Shown here: piece after piece, positions 27,951 to 37,579 of the stretch
Layout: each line of letters begins with the position of its first letter
How positions within the stretch are numbered: the stretch's first letter is position 1
Assembly (NCBI RefSeq): GCF_900107145.1
Contig: NZ_FNOW01000012.1
Span: 1-64,000, forward strand
DNA: 64,000 bases
Direction of reading: 5' to 3'
Origin: Allochromatium warmingii
Lineage (GTDB): Bacteria; Pseudomonadota; Gammaproteobacteria; Chromatiales; Chromatiaceae
Notes under the pieces: generated by a model
Told to the model about the DNA's origin: nothing
Databases searched by the model: none
What the model saw: only the letters and a program-made list of their open reading frames with translations
Made by a program: the position numbers and the translations under genes

Positions 27951-30590
27951 TCACCCCAACACCACCTCGCGCACCCGCGCAAACCGCGCATCCAATCCGG
28001 CATCTGCCGGAACCGGCCCCAGCAGATACCAATCGTCCAGCAGCCGCAGCGCATTTTGGAGCGAATCGGCCTCACCTTCACTCAGGCGCTCGGCTAAACG
28101 CGCCACCTGAAGTTCCAGCCGTTGCTGGGCAAACTCCGGCGGCGTTTCGACTCCAGATGCAATCTCAAGCTGAAGACAGAGCACCGCCCGCCGCTCGCCA
28201 TTAGCAACACACGCCTGACGCAGATGATCCAGCGCAGCGGCGTCGCTGATTGCGGCTAACGCCCGCTCGCATCGCGCCGTGATCGCCCGCTGCAACGCGG
28301 CGTCATCCGGTGTCGGCAAGGCGGCCCATTCGCGGCGCAGATCGTCCGGATCCAAGCCCTTCCCATCGCCGACCAGCAGCGCCTGTTCTAGCCGTTCACA
28401 AAATGCCGCTTGCTGTGCTAACCGTTCGAGCGCCGTCAACCGCTGTCGCTGCTCTAGCGCATGGCGCTGCTGGTCGAGTGCGTCGCGACAACTCTGCCAG
28501 CGCCGCGTAATCGTAGCGGCGGCTTGACGGGGCAGCGGCTGGGCGTCGGCTTCGCGCCAGCGGGCCAGCAGTTCGCGTTGTAGCTGTGTGAAGGTCTGAA
28601 GATCCAGCATGTCGCTGGTCGCACACACCTGTTCGGCCTCGTGGCACAGGGCTTCGCGGACAGCAAGCTGTTCAGCAATATCCTGCGCGTGTGCCTGATG
28701 ACGGGCGGCACGGCGCTCAAAGATCGCATCACAGGCCGCACGAAAATCGCGCCACAGCCGGTTTTCATCTTTTTGCCGTGCCGGAACGGTGGTGTGCCAC
28801 TCGCGTTGCAGCCGTTTGGCATGCTCAATGGCCGCATCCAGATCGGGCCAGTCACTCAACGCCTGCACTTGGGCGATAAGATCGCGTTTTAGCGCCTGAT
28901 TATGCTGACGTTCGGCATCAAGCTGACGGTCGAGCAGACGCAGAGATTGATGAAACCGCCGCTCCAATGCCTTGCGCACCCGGCCTTCAGTCGGGCCAAT
29001 CGCGGCCCAGGCTTGACGCATCTCGCGCTCGGCATGCAGCGTTTTTTTCCAATCAATGCGCTCCCAATCCACTTGCGCAACAAAGGCTTCAAGCTGGGCG
29101 CAGAGTTGCTCCCGCGCCAGCCGATTCTGTTCGCGCTCGGCGGCTTGCGCTTCGAGAAATGGCCGACAGCGTGCGTAAACTTGCTCGGAAATGGCGTGAA
29201 AACGCTCCCATAATGCTTGATTCGCGGGTGAGCCGGTTTTGTCCAGTCCTTTCCAGTCCATTTGCAATTGATGCAGCCGCTCGGCGCAGGCGGCTGGGGA
29301 TAACGCCTCGGCAGTCAACAGCGCCTCCATCTCGCTGCAAAGCAGTTCCCGATGCTGATCTGCGCCCCAGCGCCGCCAGTTTTGCAGTTCACGCAGACGC
29401 GGCGTCAGGGTGCGCAGACGCTGCTGCCACTGGGTCGCTTGCTGCGGGTCGATACCGCTGGCCTGAATCAGTTCGAGTGCCGCCAGCAGGCTTTGATACA
29501 GCGGGTCGGCTAATTTAAGTTCGCCATCAGCGAGATGCGCTTCGAGTTCGCTGAACCGCTCGGGGAACTGCTGCAAGCGTTGTTCAGCATGTTTGCGTTG
29601 ACTGCGGAGCCGCGCTTCAACACGCGCTGCGAGCGGCGGAAAAGTCGGCGCGGCGGTTTTTTCGGCATCCGCATCAGTACCCGCATCAGCATCCGGCAAG
29701 CGAGCGGCGAGCGTGCGCCCCTGATCGAGCAGACGCTGTGCCTGTTTGTGATCGAGCGGCTTAGACGCATTCAACAGCGCCTGAAGCTGCTGACTGGTTT
29801 TTTCCAAACGCTTGCGCGTTTCGCTCGGATCGGGCGGCGGTGCAGGCGCGGCGATTGGCTCAGGTGCGGGTGCGGCTTCAGCAGCGGCGGTGGGCGCTGC
29901 TGGCGCGGGTGGTTCAGCCACTGCCACTGGTTCAACAGCAGGCGGCGGTTGCAGCGCAGCGGCGCGGATCTCGGCTTCAGCTTCGGCTTGACGCTGGGCT
30001 TGTGCCTGTGCCTGTTGCGCCAGATGTGCGGCGTAAGCATCGAGAAAGCGCGTGCGTTCGCGGTCAAAGCGGTGCTGATCATCCGGCGTGACTTCCGCTT
30101 GAATACGCTGCCACTGGCGTTCGAGATGATCGAGCAGGGCGCGATCTTGATGCCAATTCGCCAGCCGTCCGAGGCGTTCAAGCTGGGCGCAGAGATCGTC
30201 ACAGCGTTCACGTACAATGCGCGGGCGTTCTTCGCGTTCGGCAATCAGGCGCAGTTTTTCGCGTGCTAGTCGATAGACGCGCTTATCTTTTTTGCCGATC
30301 TGCCGCGCAACCCGTTCGAGCGCCGCTTTATCATCCAGCCGTTCCAATGCCCGTGCTCGATGACTAGCCAGCGCATCCTGCATCGCGCATTCGGCCAATA
30401 TCTGTGGATCATCAAGCTGTTCAATCGCGGCCAAGCGTTCGGCGGGATCGGGATGATGCCGAGCTTTATCGGGCACTGTTTCGGGGAGCGGGAGTGGCGC
30501 GGCGGGAGCGACAGTCGCCGAGGCTGGGGCCGAGGTTGGGTCGGCATTCGCGGTGCGCCGTTTGAGCAATCGCTGAAAAAGCTTCTGCAT
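27951..30590 (-). CDS. DUF349 repeat protein, large coiled-coil
   Basis: 879 residues. Several DUF349 units are recognisable by repeated W-E/R-x(n)-F patterns such as LWERFHAISEQVYARCRPFLE and RLWRDFRAACDAIFERR. Around residues 195-250 lies a Pro/Ala/Glu-rich linker. Highly charged and helical throughout; no enzymatic motif. DUF349 proteins are poorly characterised and I infer only a cytoplasmic helical role. Follows the metallo-hydrolase gene on the same strand. Confidence 0.88.
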   Translation of the reverse strand: MQKLFQRLLKRRTANADPTSAPASATVAPAAPLPLPETVPDKARHHPDPAERLAAIEQLDDPQILAECAMQDALASHRARALERLDDKAALERVARQIGKKDKRVYRLAREKLRLIAEREERPRIVRERCDDLCAQLERLGRLANWHQDRALLDHLERQWQRIQAEVTPDDQHRFDRERTRFLDAYAAHLAQQAQAQAQRQAEAEAEIRAAALQPPPAVEPVAVAEPPAPAAPTAAAEAAPAPEPIAAPAPPPDPSETRKRLEKTSQQLQALLNASKPLDHKQAQRLLDQGRTLAARLPDADAGTDADAEKTAAPTFPPLAARVEARLRSQRKHAEQRLQQFPERFSELEAHLADGELKLADPLYQSLLAALELIQASGIDPQQATQWQQRLRTLTPRLRELQNWRRWGADQHRELLCSEMEALLTAEALSPAACAERLHQLQMDWKGLDKTGSPANQALWERFHAISEQVYARCRPFLEAQAAEREQNRLAREQLCAQLEAFVAQVDWERIDWKKTLHAEREMRQAWAAIGPTEGRVRKALERRFHQSLRLLDRQLDAERQHNQALKRDLIAQVQALSDWPDLDAAIEHAKRLQREWHTTVPARQKDENRLWRDFRAACDAIFERRAARHQAHAQDIAEQLAVREALCHEAEQVCATSDMLDLQTFTQLQRELLARWREADAQPLPRQAAATITRRWQSCRDALDQQRHALEQRQRLTALERLAQQAAFCERLEQALLVGDGKGLDPDDLRREWAALPTPDDAALQRAITARCERALAAISDAAALDHLRQACVANGERRAVLCLQLEIASGVETPPEFAQQRLELQVARLAERLSEGEADSLQNALRLLDDWYLLGPVPADAGLDARFARVREVVLG

Positions 30591-30684
30591 TCTCCACTCC
30601 GAGAATCAAAGCCCAGGCCGGAACGACGCGGCTGGGCGTCATGTGGGGGTGAGCGGGCCGCATCCTCGGCCGCTGGCAGGCGTG

Positions 30685-31326
30685 TCAGCCGCCGACGAAC
30701 GGATTGGTGCGTCGTTCCTCACCAAAGGTAGACAGGGGGCCATGTCCGGGGATAAAGCGCACGGCATCGCCGAGCGGAAACAGCCGCTGCTGAATCGCGT
30801 CGAGCAACTGTTGATGATTGCCACGCGGAAAGTCAGTGCGGCCAATCGAACCGCGAAATAGCACATCGCCGACCTGTGCTAACTGTGAATCAGCCTGATA
30901 GAACACAATATGCCCAGGCGTGTGGCCGGGGCAGTGGATCACATCGAGGACAACATCACCGAAGCGGATCTGATCGCCGTGTTCGAGCCATTGATCTGGT
31001 TCAAATACCGCAACTGGCGGAAAGCCGAACCGCTGGCATTGCTCCGGCAGTGACTGGAACAAAAACGCATCTTCGCGTGCTGGCCCCTTGATCGGAATGC
31101 CTAACTGTGCCGCCAATGCTGCACTGGCTCCGACATGATCGAGATGACCATGCGTGAGCAGAATGCACTGCGGTTGCAGTGCCAGTTGTCGAAGCTGCGC
31201 CACAATGCGTTCTGGCTCACCGCCCGGATCGACAATCGCGGCCTGACGGGTACGCGGACACCACAGCAGGGTGCAATTCTGCTGAAAATCGGTGACGGGT
31301 AAGATCCAATAATCCACAGTCAGCAA
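30685..31326 (-). CDS. MBL-fold metallo-hydrolase, YcbL/glyoxalase II-like
   Basis: 213 residues. Zinc-binding THGHLDHVG (about 58-66), then HCPGHTPGH, GDVLFRGSIGRTD and the late GHGP complete the binuclear site of glyoxalase-II-like hydrolases. Length fits the single-domain YcbL group rather than full GloB, which has an extra C-terminal domain. Expected to hydrolyse a thioester such as S-lactoylglutathione; the true substrate is not visible. Seven bp downstream of the DUF465 gene. Confidence 0.9.
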   Translation of the reverse strand: MLTVDYWILPVTDFQQNCTLLWCPRTRQAAIVDPGGEPERIVAQLRQLALQPQCILLTHGHLDHVGASAALAAQLGIPIKGPAREDAFLFQSLPEQCQRFGFPPVAVFEPDQWLEHGDQIRFGDVVLDVIHCPGHTPGHIVFYQADSQLAQVGDVLFRGSIGRTDFPRGNHQQLLDAIQQRLFPLGDAVRFIPGHGPLSTFGEERRTNPFVGG

Positions 31327-31332
31327 CCGGCG

Positions 31333-31569
31333 TTAGGCGCGGATCATGGCGTACAACTGATCTTTGAGATGCAGCCGCTGTTTTTTGAGGTCTTCAATCG
31401 TCTCATCGGCGACGGGATTGCCGAGTTCTTCGATCTGCCGTACCCGCGCATCGAGCGCGTTGTGCTCGTCCATCAGCGCGGCAAAGTCGGGATTACTGGC
31501 GCGTAACGCGCTGATGCGCTGTTCAAGATCGGGAAATTCGTGCAATAAATCGTGTGATTCGCCAAGCAT
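31333..31569 (-). CDS. DUF465 (YdcH) family protein
   Basis: 78 residues, two helices with the family pattern FPDLEQRISALRASNPDFAAL and LKKQRLHLKDQLYAMI. Start at the ATG at 31569 because AGGAG is properly spaced for it and too close to the GTG three codons earlier. Function unknown; members are small cytosolic helical hairpins. Confidence 0.88.
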   Translation of the reverse strand: MLGESHDLLHEFPDLEQRISALRASNPDFAALMDEHNALDARVRQIEELGNPVADETIEDLKKQRLHLKDQLYAMIRA

Positions 31570-31686
31570 TGGGGCCACTCCTGAAAAAAATAAGGTTCAA
31601 ACCGTGCGGCGCAGTCTGCGCCGAGCGCGGGTGGCAGTATAGCCTAGCCAGCTTCCAGCTTTCAGCCACCAGCGTGCAGCGGGCGG

Positions 31687-32202
31687 CTATTTGGTTTTGG
31701 CGTCCATCTGTTTGACAACGGCGTCGGTGATGTCAAGTCCGTCATCCATGTAGAGCAAACCGTTGACGCCGCGTTCAAAAACCATGCCGAGTTTTTTCTG
31801 CTTGGCGATGCTGTTGAGGGCTTCGCGGGCCGGTTCGAGAATTTCGCGGCCTTTTTCTTGTTGCGCTTTCATCAGCTCTTGCTGAATCGGCATGGCTTTC
31901 TTTTGATAGGCTTCGATGCGGGTTTTGATTTCTTGCTCTTTTTTCGCCACCTGATCGTTACTCATCAGCGGCTTATCTTTCGCTAACGCCTGCTGCATTT
32001 GGGCAATTTCGCGTTCTTCTTCGGCAAAACTGCGGGTGCGCGGCTCAAATTCTTCGCGCAATTGTTTTTGTAATCGCTGACCAAGTTTGCTCTCCTGCAA
32101 CACCCGTTGCATATCGACAAAGCCAACCGAATCATTCGCCACCGCTTGAACGGGCAGGCTCAAACTGGCAATCAATGCAAGCAACAGCAGAGGACGGGAC
32201 AT
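31687..32202 (-). CDS. Skp/OmpH family periplasmic chaperone
   Basis: 171 residues. Signal peptide of about 22 residues (LLLLALIASLSLPVQAVA) and mature part opening VGFVDMQRVLQES. Then a long charged helical region (about 60-120) forms the Skp tentacles. Skp-type proteins hold unfolded outer-membrane proteins in the periplasm. The canonical skp lies between bamA and lpxD; this copy is elsewhere, so it may be a paralogue. Confidence 0.88.
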   Translation of the reverse strand: MSRPLLLLALIASLSLPVQAVANDSVGFVDMQRVLQESKLGQRLQKQLREEFEPRTRSFAEEEREIAQMQQALAKDKPLMSNDQVAKKEQEIKTRIEAYQKKAMPIQQELMKAQQEKGREILEPAREALNSIAKQKKLGMVFERGVNGLLYMDDGLDITDAVVKQMDAKTK

Positions 32203-32670
32203 AGATCAAAACTGCTCCATTTAACTTGAGCGAACGTGCTCAATGGATTTATCTGCACTTGGTTGACGCGGCACACCGCCCAACTCAAGCCCTTGACGCT
32301 CAGTGGCGCCGGATTCCCTCAATCGATCAGGCTCTCCAGAGGTTTCATCCCCTTGCGGTAAAGCGCCAAACCGAAGCCTGGCCACTTGCAATGTCCTCTA
32401 TCAGCGCGTCGTTAAACCGCTGTTAGCGGTCTTAAGATGCTCATCCTGAGCATCTGTCAATACGTTTGAGCAAAAATCAGCGATCAGTTAGCGGCTCCGT
32501 TGGCTAACTCAATAACAAGATACGTGTGCGCGGGAACGCCGGTCAGTCGATTGTAACCGCCGGATACGGATAGATAAAACCAGATGCGCGGTACTGGGCT
32601 TGCCAGCGATGCGCCCATGTTAGATGCTCACCAGATTCCCCACTCTCTTAACCCTTTGGAGACTCGTCGC
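32203..32670. other. Spacer between the Skp-like and DUF2058 genes
   Basis: Divergent promoter region. It contains two small hairpins, ACCGC/GCGGT at 32415-32429 and GATGCTCA/TGAGCATC at 32436-32454. A short frame at 32226-32426 has no recognisable protein and no ribosome binding site. Confidence 0.45.
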
Positions 32671-33210
32671 GTGGGTAACTCACTGCAAGAACAGTTACTG
32701 AAAGCTGGCCTCGTGAATGTGCAAAAAGTCAAGCAGACGCGCACGGACAAGCGCAAACAGGTCAAGCAGAGCGGCGGTCAGCCGACGCCCGAAGAACAAG
32801 CCGCTCGCGCTGCTGCTGACCGTGAACGCGCCGCCAAGATTGAACGTGATCGTGAACTCAATCGTCAACGTCAGGAAGAAGCTGCCCGCCGTGCCGCTGA
32901 AAACGAAATCCGTCAGTTGATTCATACGCATCGCGTGGTGCGCGACAAAGGTGATCTAGCTTATAACTTCACCGATGGCAGTACGCTCAAACGGCTCTAC
33001 GTCAACGCCGAGCAGCACGCGAGTCTAGTGGCCGGACGGCTGGCCATCGTGCGTCAAGATACCTTTTATGAACTGGTTTCCGCCGAGATCGCCGAGCGCA
33101 TTCAGGCCCGCAATGCGGCGCTGGTGCTGGTGTTCAATCGCGCCACAGACAGCAACGCCGCCGATGATCCCTATGCCGCCTATCAGGTGCCGGATGATCT
33201 GATGTGGTAG
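32671..33210 (+). CDS. DUF2058 (YaiL-like) protein
   Basis: 179 residues from a GTG start at 32671 with TGGAG about ten bases upstream, giving the family N-terminus MGNSLQEQLLKAGLVN. A highly charged coiled region (about 20-90) precedes a conserved domain beginning RQLIHTHRV and containing AYNFTDGSTLKRLYV. YaiL-like proteins are nucleoprotein- or polysome-associated in some reports, but function is unclear. The stop overlaps the next gene's start by seven bases, indicating translational coupling. Confidence 0.88.
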   Translation: MGNSLQEQLLKAGLVNVQKVKQTRTDKRKQVKQSGGQPTPEEQAARAAADRERAAKIERDRELNRQRQEEAARRAAENEIRQLIHTHRVVRDKGDLAYNFTDGSTLKRLYVNAEQHASLVAGRLAIVRQDTFYELVSAEIAERIQARNAALVLVFNRATDSNAADDPYAAYQVPDDLMW

Positions 33211-34022
33211 CGTCCGCCGCGCCTATCTCCAGCTTGCCTAGCCTGATTGACACGCACTGTCATATTGATGTGCCCGAATTTGCCGCCGACCGTGCTGCGG
33301 TGTTGACGCGCACGCGGCGGGCTGGGGTCGCGGCGCTGGTGATCCCCGCGATTGACGCCGCCGGCTGGGATGGACTGCTGGCGCTCTGCGCCGCACCGCC
33401 AGCGGATGCGCCGCGACTTTATCCGGCGCTGGGGCTGCATCCAGTCTATTTGAACGCCCATCAAGATCAGGATATAGCGCGGCTCGAACGGCTGCTTGCT
33501 GATTGGCCAATCACCGCGATTGGGGAAATCGGGCTGGATTATTGGGTGAGCGATCTCGATCCTGAGCGTCAACATCGGCTGCTCACGCAACAGTTGGCGC
33601 TGGCCCGCGCTGCCAAGCTGCCGGTGTTGCTGCATGTGCGCAAAGCCCATGATGCAATGCTGGCGCTGCTCCGTCGCCAGCCGCTGCCCGCAGGCGGCAT
33701 AGTTCATGCGTTTAACGGCAGTCTGCCGCAAGCGCAGCAGTATCTGGATCGCGGTTTCACACTTGGCTTTGGCGGCATGTTGACGTTTGCGCGGTCGCAT
33801 CATCTGCGCCGATTAGCGACGGCGCTGCCGCTGGAGGCGCTAGTGCTCGAAAGCGACGCACCGGATATGACCGGCGCAACCCATCACGGCACGCGCAACA
33901 GCCCTGAATATTTGCCTGAAGTGCTGACAACGCTCGCCACATTGCGCGATCTTGACCCGCTGATGGTCGCGGCGCAAACCACTGCGACGGCGTGCGCGGT
34001 GTTGCGGCTGGCTGCGGGTTAA
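33204..34022 (+). CDS. TatD-family metal-dependent hydrolase
   Basis: 272 residues, TIM-barrel amidohydrolase. Metal ligands are visible in DTHCHID (about 17-23), AIGEIGLDY, LHVRKAH, VHAFNGS and LESDAPD. TatD-type enzymes are 3'-5' exonucleases on DNA/RNA or related hydrolases. Starts at a GTG inside the end of the DUF2058 gene. Which of the TatD/YcfH/YjjV subgroups it belongs to is unresolved; the length and VHAFNGS suggest YjjV-like. Confidence 0.88.
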   Translation: MVASAAPISSLPSLIDTHCHIDVPEFAADRAAVLTRTRRAGVAALVIPAIDAAGWDGLLALCAAPPADAPRLYPALGLHPVYLNAHQDQDIARLERLLADWPITAIGEIGLDYWVSDLDPERQHRLLTQQLALARAAKLPVLLHVRKAHDAMLALLRRQPLPAGGIVHAFNGSLPQAQQYLDRGFTLGFGGMLTFARSHHLRRLATALPLEALVLESDAPDMTGATHHGTRNSPEYLPEVLTTLATLRDLDPLMVAAQTTATACAVLRLAAG

Positions 34023-34080
34023 TTCGACGCTAAATAATGTGTTTATTTATTCACTTCGATCTTCATTGAGAACAGAACAC

Positions 34081-35124
34081 ATGACTGCATGGCAAGATTT
34101 TTTAATGGCTCATGGCGCATCGCTCGACGCACACGGCCAGCTTGAATTTCCCGCAGCGCCAATAACTGCCGCCAGCGGCTGTCAGTTATATGATCTTTCG
34201 CAGTTTGGATTGATTGCAGCACAGGGCGCAGAGGCCGCTGAGTTTTTGCAAGGGCAACTGACCAATGATATTCGGGAATTATCGGATACTCACACGCAAC
34301 TCAGCGCCCACTGTAATCACAAAGGGCGCATTTTGACGCTGTTTCATGCGCTACGTTTAGGTGATACGATTTATTTACAAGCGCCCCGTGAACGTATCGC
34401 TGATAGTCTGCAACGCTTGAGTCGGTTTATTTTGCGTGCTCAGGTGATATTAACCGATGCAAGCGAGACGCTGATTCGGATAGGGGTTGCGGGTGATTCC
34501 GCTCCCGCATTATTGGCTGCGCAGGGCGTACCAATTCCAGAACGCGATTACGAGCTTGCACAGACGGCTGAAATCGCGGTGATTCGGATGCCAAGCATAC
34601 AGCCGCGTTTTGAGTTAATCGGCGCGTTTGAATTGATGCGGGAGCAATGGATACAGCTTGCAGCGCAGGCGCAAATCGCTAATATCGTCGATTGGACACG
34701 ACTGAATATTCAAGCTGGAATGCCGACGGTTTATCAGCAGACAGTCGAGACCTTTATTCCGCAAATGCTGAATTTACAGATGCTCGACGGCGTGAGTTTT
34801 AATAAAGGCTGTTATACCGGACAGGAAGTGGTCGCCCGAATGCAGTTTTTAGGCAAACTCAAACGGCGGATGTATTACGCGGAGGTTGAAAGCACGATGC
34901 CACCTGTGCCCGGCGCTGAACTCTATGTGACCGCGAGTGCGTCGCAACAAACGGATGGTTGGGTGGTGGATAGCTGTCCGCTGGATGCTGGGCGGTATGC
35001 GCTATTGGTGGTGATCGAAATTGCCGCATGTGATGCCGGTGAGATTCGGCTCGGCGCTGCTGATGGGCCGCAGTTGCTGGCAGTGCGCGAGCCGCCTTAT
35101 GGTTTTGCGGATGCTGGCAATTAA
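34081..35124 (+). CDS. ygfZ: Folate-binding tRNA-modification/Fe-S protein YgfZ
   Basis: 347 residues from the ATG at 34081. The signature KGCYTGQEVVAR (about 242-253) identifies the GcvT-like YgfZ/IBA57 family, which uses tetrahydrofolate to help maintain Fe-S enzymes such as MiaB. The glutamine/glycine-rich TNDI...LSAHCNHKGRI segment is also typical. Its last 50 codons and the hairpin after the stop are duplicated in inverse orientation at 26631-26811. Confidence 0.93.
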   Translation: MTAWQDFLMAHGASLDAHGQLEFPAAPITAASGCQLYDLSQFGLIAAQGAEAAEFLQGQLTNDIRELSDTHTQLSAHCNHKGRILTLFHALRLGDTIYLQAPRERIADSLQRLSRFILRAQVILTDASETLIRIGVAGDSAPALLAAQGVPIPERDYELAQTAEIAVIRMPSIQPRFELIGAFELMREQWIQLAAQAQIANIVDWTRLNIQAGMPTVYQQTVETFIPQMLNLQMLDGVSFNKGCYTGQEVVARMQFLGKLKRRMYYAEVESTMPPVPGAELYVTASASQQTDGWVVDSCPLDAGRYALLVVIEIAACDAGEIRLGAADGPQLLAVREPPYGFADAGN

Positions 35125-35155
35125 CTGTAGGTTGGGTTGCCAAAAGCAACCCAAC
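34975..35155. repeat. Parental copy of the 181-bp inverted duplication
   Basis: Matches 26631-26811 in reverse complement with two mismatches. It ends exactly at the family D palindrome 35131-35155 (arms GTTGGGTTGC / GCAACCCAAC). As this copy is in a full-length gene, it is presumably the source. Confidence 0.93.
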
Positions 35156-35183
35156 TATGTTACTCGAAAATTAAGCAGAACCT

Positions 35184-35240
35184 GACCCGTTTTAATTGAC
35201 CCGTTTTAATTGCGACCCGTTTTAATTGCGCGTTTTAATT
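35184..35240. repeat. Short direct repeats at the ygfZ/parE' junction
   Basis: GACCCGTTTTAATT occurs at 35184-35197, 35198-35211 and 35214-35227. A degenerate fourth copy, GCGCGTTTTAATT, is at 35228-35240. parE homology begins immediately after, so the repeats mark a junction. Confidence 0.88.
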
Positions 35241-35711
35241 GCGGGCAATGATGATTTAAGCCGTCTACGTTTTGGCAAGATTTGTATTCTCGCTGATGCC
35301 GATTCCGACGGAGCGCATATTGCGACCCTGCTCTGTGCGTTATTTTTAAAGCATTTCCGGCGTTTAGTCGCTGATGGGCATATTTATGTTGCCATGCCGC
35401 CGCTGTATCGCATTGATATTGGCAAGCAGGTTTATTACGCGCTCGATGATGCCGAAAAGCAGGGAATTATTGAACGGATTACCGCTGAAAAGATCAAAGG
35501 CAAGGTCAATGTGCAGCGATTTAAGGGTTTGGGTGAAATGAACCCGGCGCAATTACGCGAGACGACGATTCATCCTGATACACGCCGTCTAGTGCAACTG
35601 ACGATTGACGACGATCAGGCGACGGATGAATTAGTGGATCGGTTATTAGCCAAAAAACGGGCGGCAGATCGGCGAGCGTGGTTGCAAGAACAAGAAGCGG
35701 ATCGGTATTAG
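35226..35711 (+). pseudogene. parE: DNA topoisomerase IV subunit B, 3' fragment
   Basis: About 157 codons equivalent to the last quarter of ParE. It begins in the TOPRIM domain (KICILADADSDGAHIATLL) and runs through VYVAMPPLYRID, RFKGLGEMNP and the natural C-terminus. The ATPase and transducer domains and the TOPRIM glutamate are gone. The apparent first codons come from the direct repeats upstream. The fragment is well conserved, suggesting a recent event; an intact parE must exist elsewhere for viability. Confidence 0.85.
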
Positions 35712-35839
35712 GTGAGCAAACACCACAGCTGGCGCGGATTACCCGCTATTCCTGCGTCGGACAGCCGGTATTTGCGCAGGTCAAGGCGGTGGCGTTGATG
35801 GATTAGGCTGTTCCAAATGCACGCGCTGAATGTTCAGTG

Positions 35840-37579
35840 TTAATCACGTAATTCAGCTAAAACCGCATCAATTTCGCGTCCTTTCGCGGCAATAAATTCC
35901 AATAACTGAGCGGGTGTCCGCTCGTCCACATCCGCCGAGCGATGCGGATTAACTGCCTTCAAATCATAAAGCTGATTCTCAATATCTTGCGCCTTGTTTT
36001 CTAAGGCGCGGGCCTCTTTCGTTAAGCCCAAAAAAACCGCTTCTATCTCAGCAATAGCGGCGGCATCCTGTTCGGTGCGTGGTGCCGCTTTAAGCTGTTG
36101 TAGGCGCTGACCAAATGGTGCAGCTTCCTGACGTTTCGCATGTGCTTGATCTAAAAACGGTTGCGCTTCGCATTTAAGAGCTGCTTTGCGTTCGCTAAGA
36201 TCAATCGTCCAACTACAATCCGAATCACTACGTTCAGGCAATCGGCGCAAAAAGTCATCAAAATGCAGGCGAGTGAGCGGTTTGCGTTTGGTGATTTTAA
36301 GATCGGATAAATCATAATACCAAATGCGTTCGGTTGGGCGTCCGCGCACAAAAAACAGCAGATTGGTTTTGACTCCGGCGCCGGCTTGCGTAAAAACCCC
36401 GCCGGGTAGACTGACGATGCACCAGAGGTCGCATTCATCGAGTAATTTGCGTTTGGTTTGGACGAATGCCTCTTCATTGGTGCGAAATAATAGCCCTTCA
36501 TCAACAACAATCCCGCAGCGCCCGCCGTTTGAATCAAGGCTATTGATAACGTGCTGCAAAAAGAGCACTTGGGTTGAGCCGGTTTTATAGGCAAACTGCG
36601 TTTGCGCTTCGATGCCTTCTTTACCGCCAAAGGGTGGATTAGTGGCGATGACTGTGAATGTAGGCGGTGCGCCTTTGAAGAGTTTATCGGATAGTTCCTG
36701 ATTGGTCAGTGTATTGCCGAACCATAAATGCGGATGGTCGATGCTATGCAGGACTAAATTAGCGAGGGCTATCGGATAAATCAGCGATTCTTTTTCACGT
36801 CCGTAAAACGTGCGTTCGGCGAGTTGTTCAAATGCGTCGGGTGAGCCGTTGTTTTCAAGTAAGGTGTTACGCATGTGTACACTCGCTTGCGCTAAAAAGC
36901 CGCCAGTGCCACAGCAGGGATCATAAACTGTTTCGCCAATTTGCGGATTGAGCACCTCAATCACGATGCGGATAACTTCTCGTGGCGTGAAGAATTGGCC
37001 GCCATCGTTGTTTTTCTCGCCCATGCGTAATAACAAGCCTTCGTAGACTTGCGACAGGGCAAAAACGTGCGTGTCATCAACGGCGTTGCTGCTTAATAGA
37101 TGAACTTTATCGAGGACATCGCGCAAGTTCTTTTCAGTATCAATGCGGGTTTTACCGACATTGCGCATAATTTCACTGATGAGAATTTGGCGAATGGTTG
37201 CATTCGATTGATGTTCCAGTGTCTCTAAGAATTTAATTAAATCATCATTGATGAATTTGAAGAAATCTCCCTGTGGTTGTGATTCTAGTGCTTGGCGCTT
37301 GGCTCCGTCGGGTGCGCCCCAATCGCGCCAGCGGTAGGGTTCGGGTAATGAGGGGGTAAAGCGAATATTGAGTGCTGATGCTTCGAGTTGTTCGCGTTGT
37401 TCGGTTTCGTCGAGTACGCGCAAAAATAGCATCCAAGTTAATTCGGGGACGTATTGTACGGCGCTGGTGACGCTGCCCCGGCGCATGATGTCGCAGATGG
37501 ATTTAACAGCTTGATCGACAGATTGACGGGTTGCCAATGATTTGGTCTTGTCATTAGTAGCTTGCTTGCCGCGTGCCAT
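35840..37579 (-). CDS. hsdM: Type I restriction-modification methyltransferase subunit
   Basis: 579 residues. HsdM N-terminal helical domain (about 15-150), then the N6-adenine methylase with motif I DPCCGTGGFL (about 216) and motif IV NPPFGG (about 310). A C-terminal coiled-coil tail follows (about 470-570). With HsdS it methylates adenine at the recognition site; with HsdR it restricts. Begins right after the hsdS stop (TAAATG) with AGGAGC in the hsdS end. Last gene of the leftward hsdRSM operon. Confidence 0.96.
   Translation of the reverse strand: MARGKQATNDKTKSLATRQSVDQAVKSICDIMRRGSVTSAVQYVPELTWMLFLRVLDETEQREQLEASALNIRFTPSLPEPYRWRDWGAPDGAKRQALESQPQGDFFKFINDDLIKFLETLEHQSNATIRQILISEIMRNVGKTRIDTEKNLRDVLDKVHLLSSNAVDDTHVFALSQVYEGLLLRMGEKNNDGGQFFTPREVIRIVIEVLNPQIGETVYDPCCGTGGFLAQASVHMRNTLLENNGSPDAFEQLAERTFYGREKESLIYPIALANLVLHSIDHPHLWFGNTLTNQELSDKLFKGAPPTFTVIATNPPFGGKEGIEAQTQFAYKTGSTQVLFLQHVINSLDSNGGRCGIVVDEGLLFRTNEEAFVQTKRKLLDECDLWCIVSLPGGVFTQAGAGVKTNLLFFVRGRPTERIWYYDLSDLKITKRKPLTRLHFDDFLRRLPERSDSDCSWTIDLSERKAALKCEAQPFLDQAHAKRQEAAPFGQRLQQLKAAPRTEQDAAAIAEIEAVFLGLTKEARALENKAQDIENQLYDLKAVNPHRSADVDERTPAQLLEFIAAKGREIDAVLAELRD

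Noticed and set aside
35184-35240. CRISPR array
   Set aside because: Repeats are 14 bp, nearly back to back, without spacers or cas genes; a tandem repeat instead.
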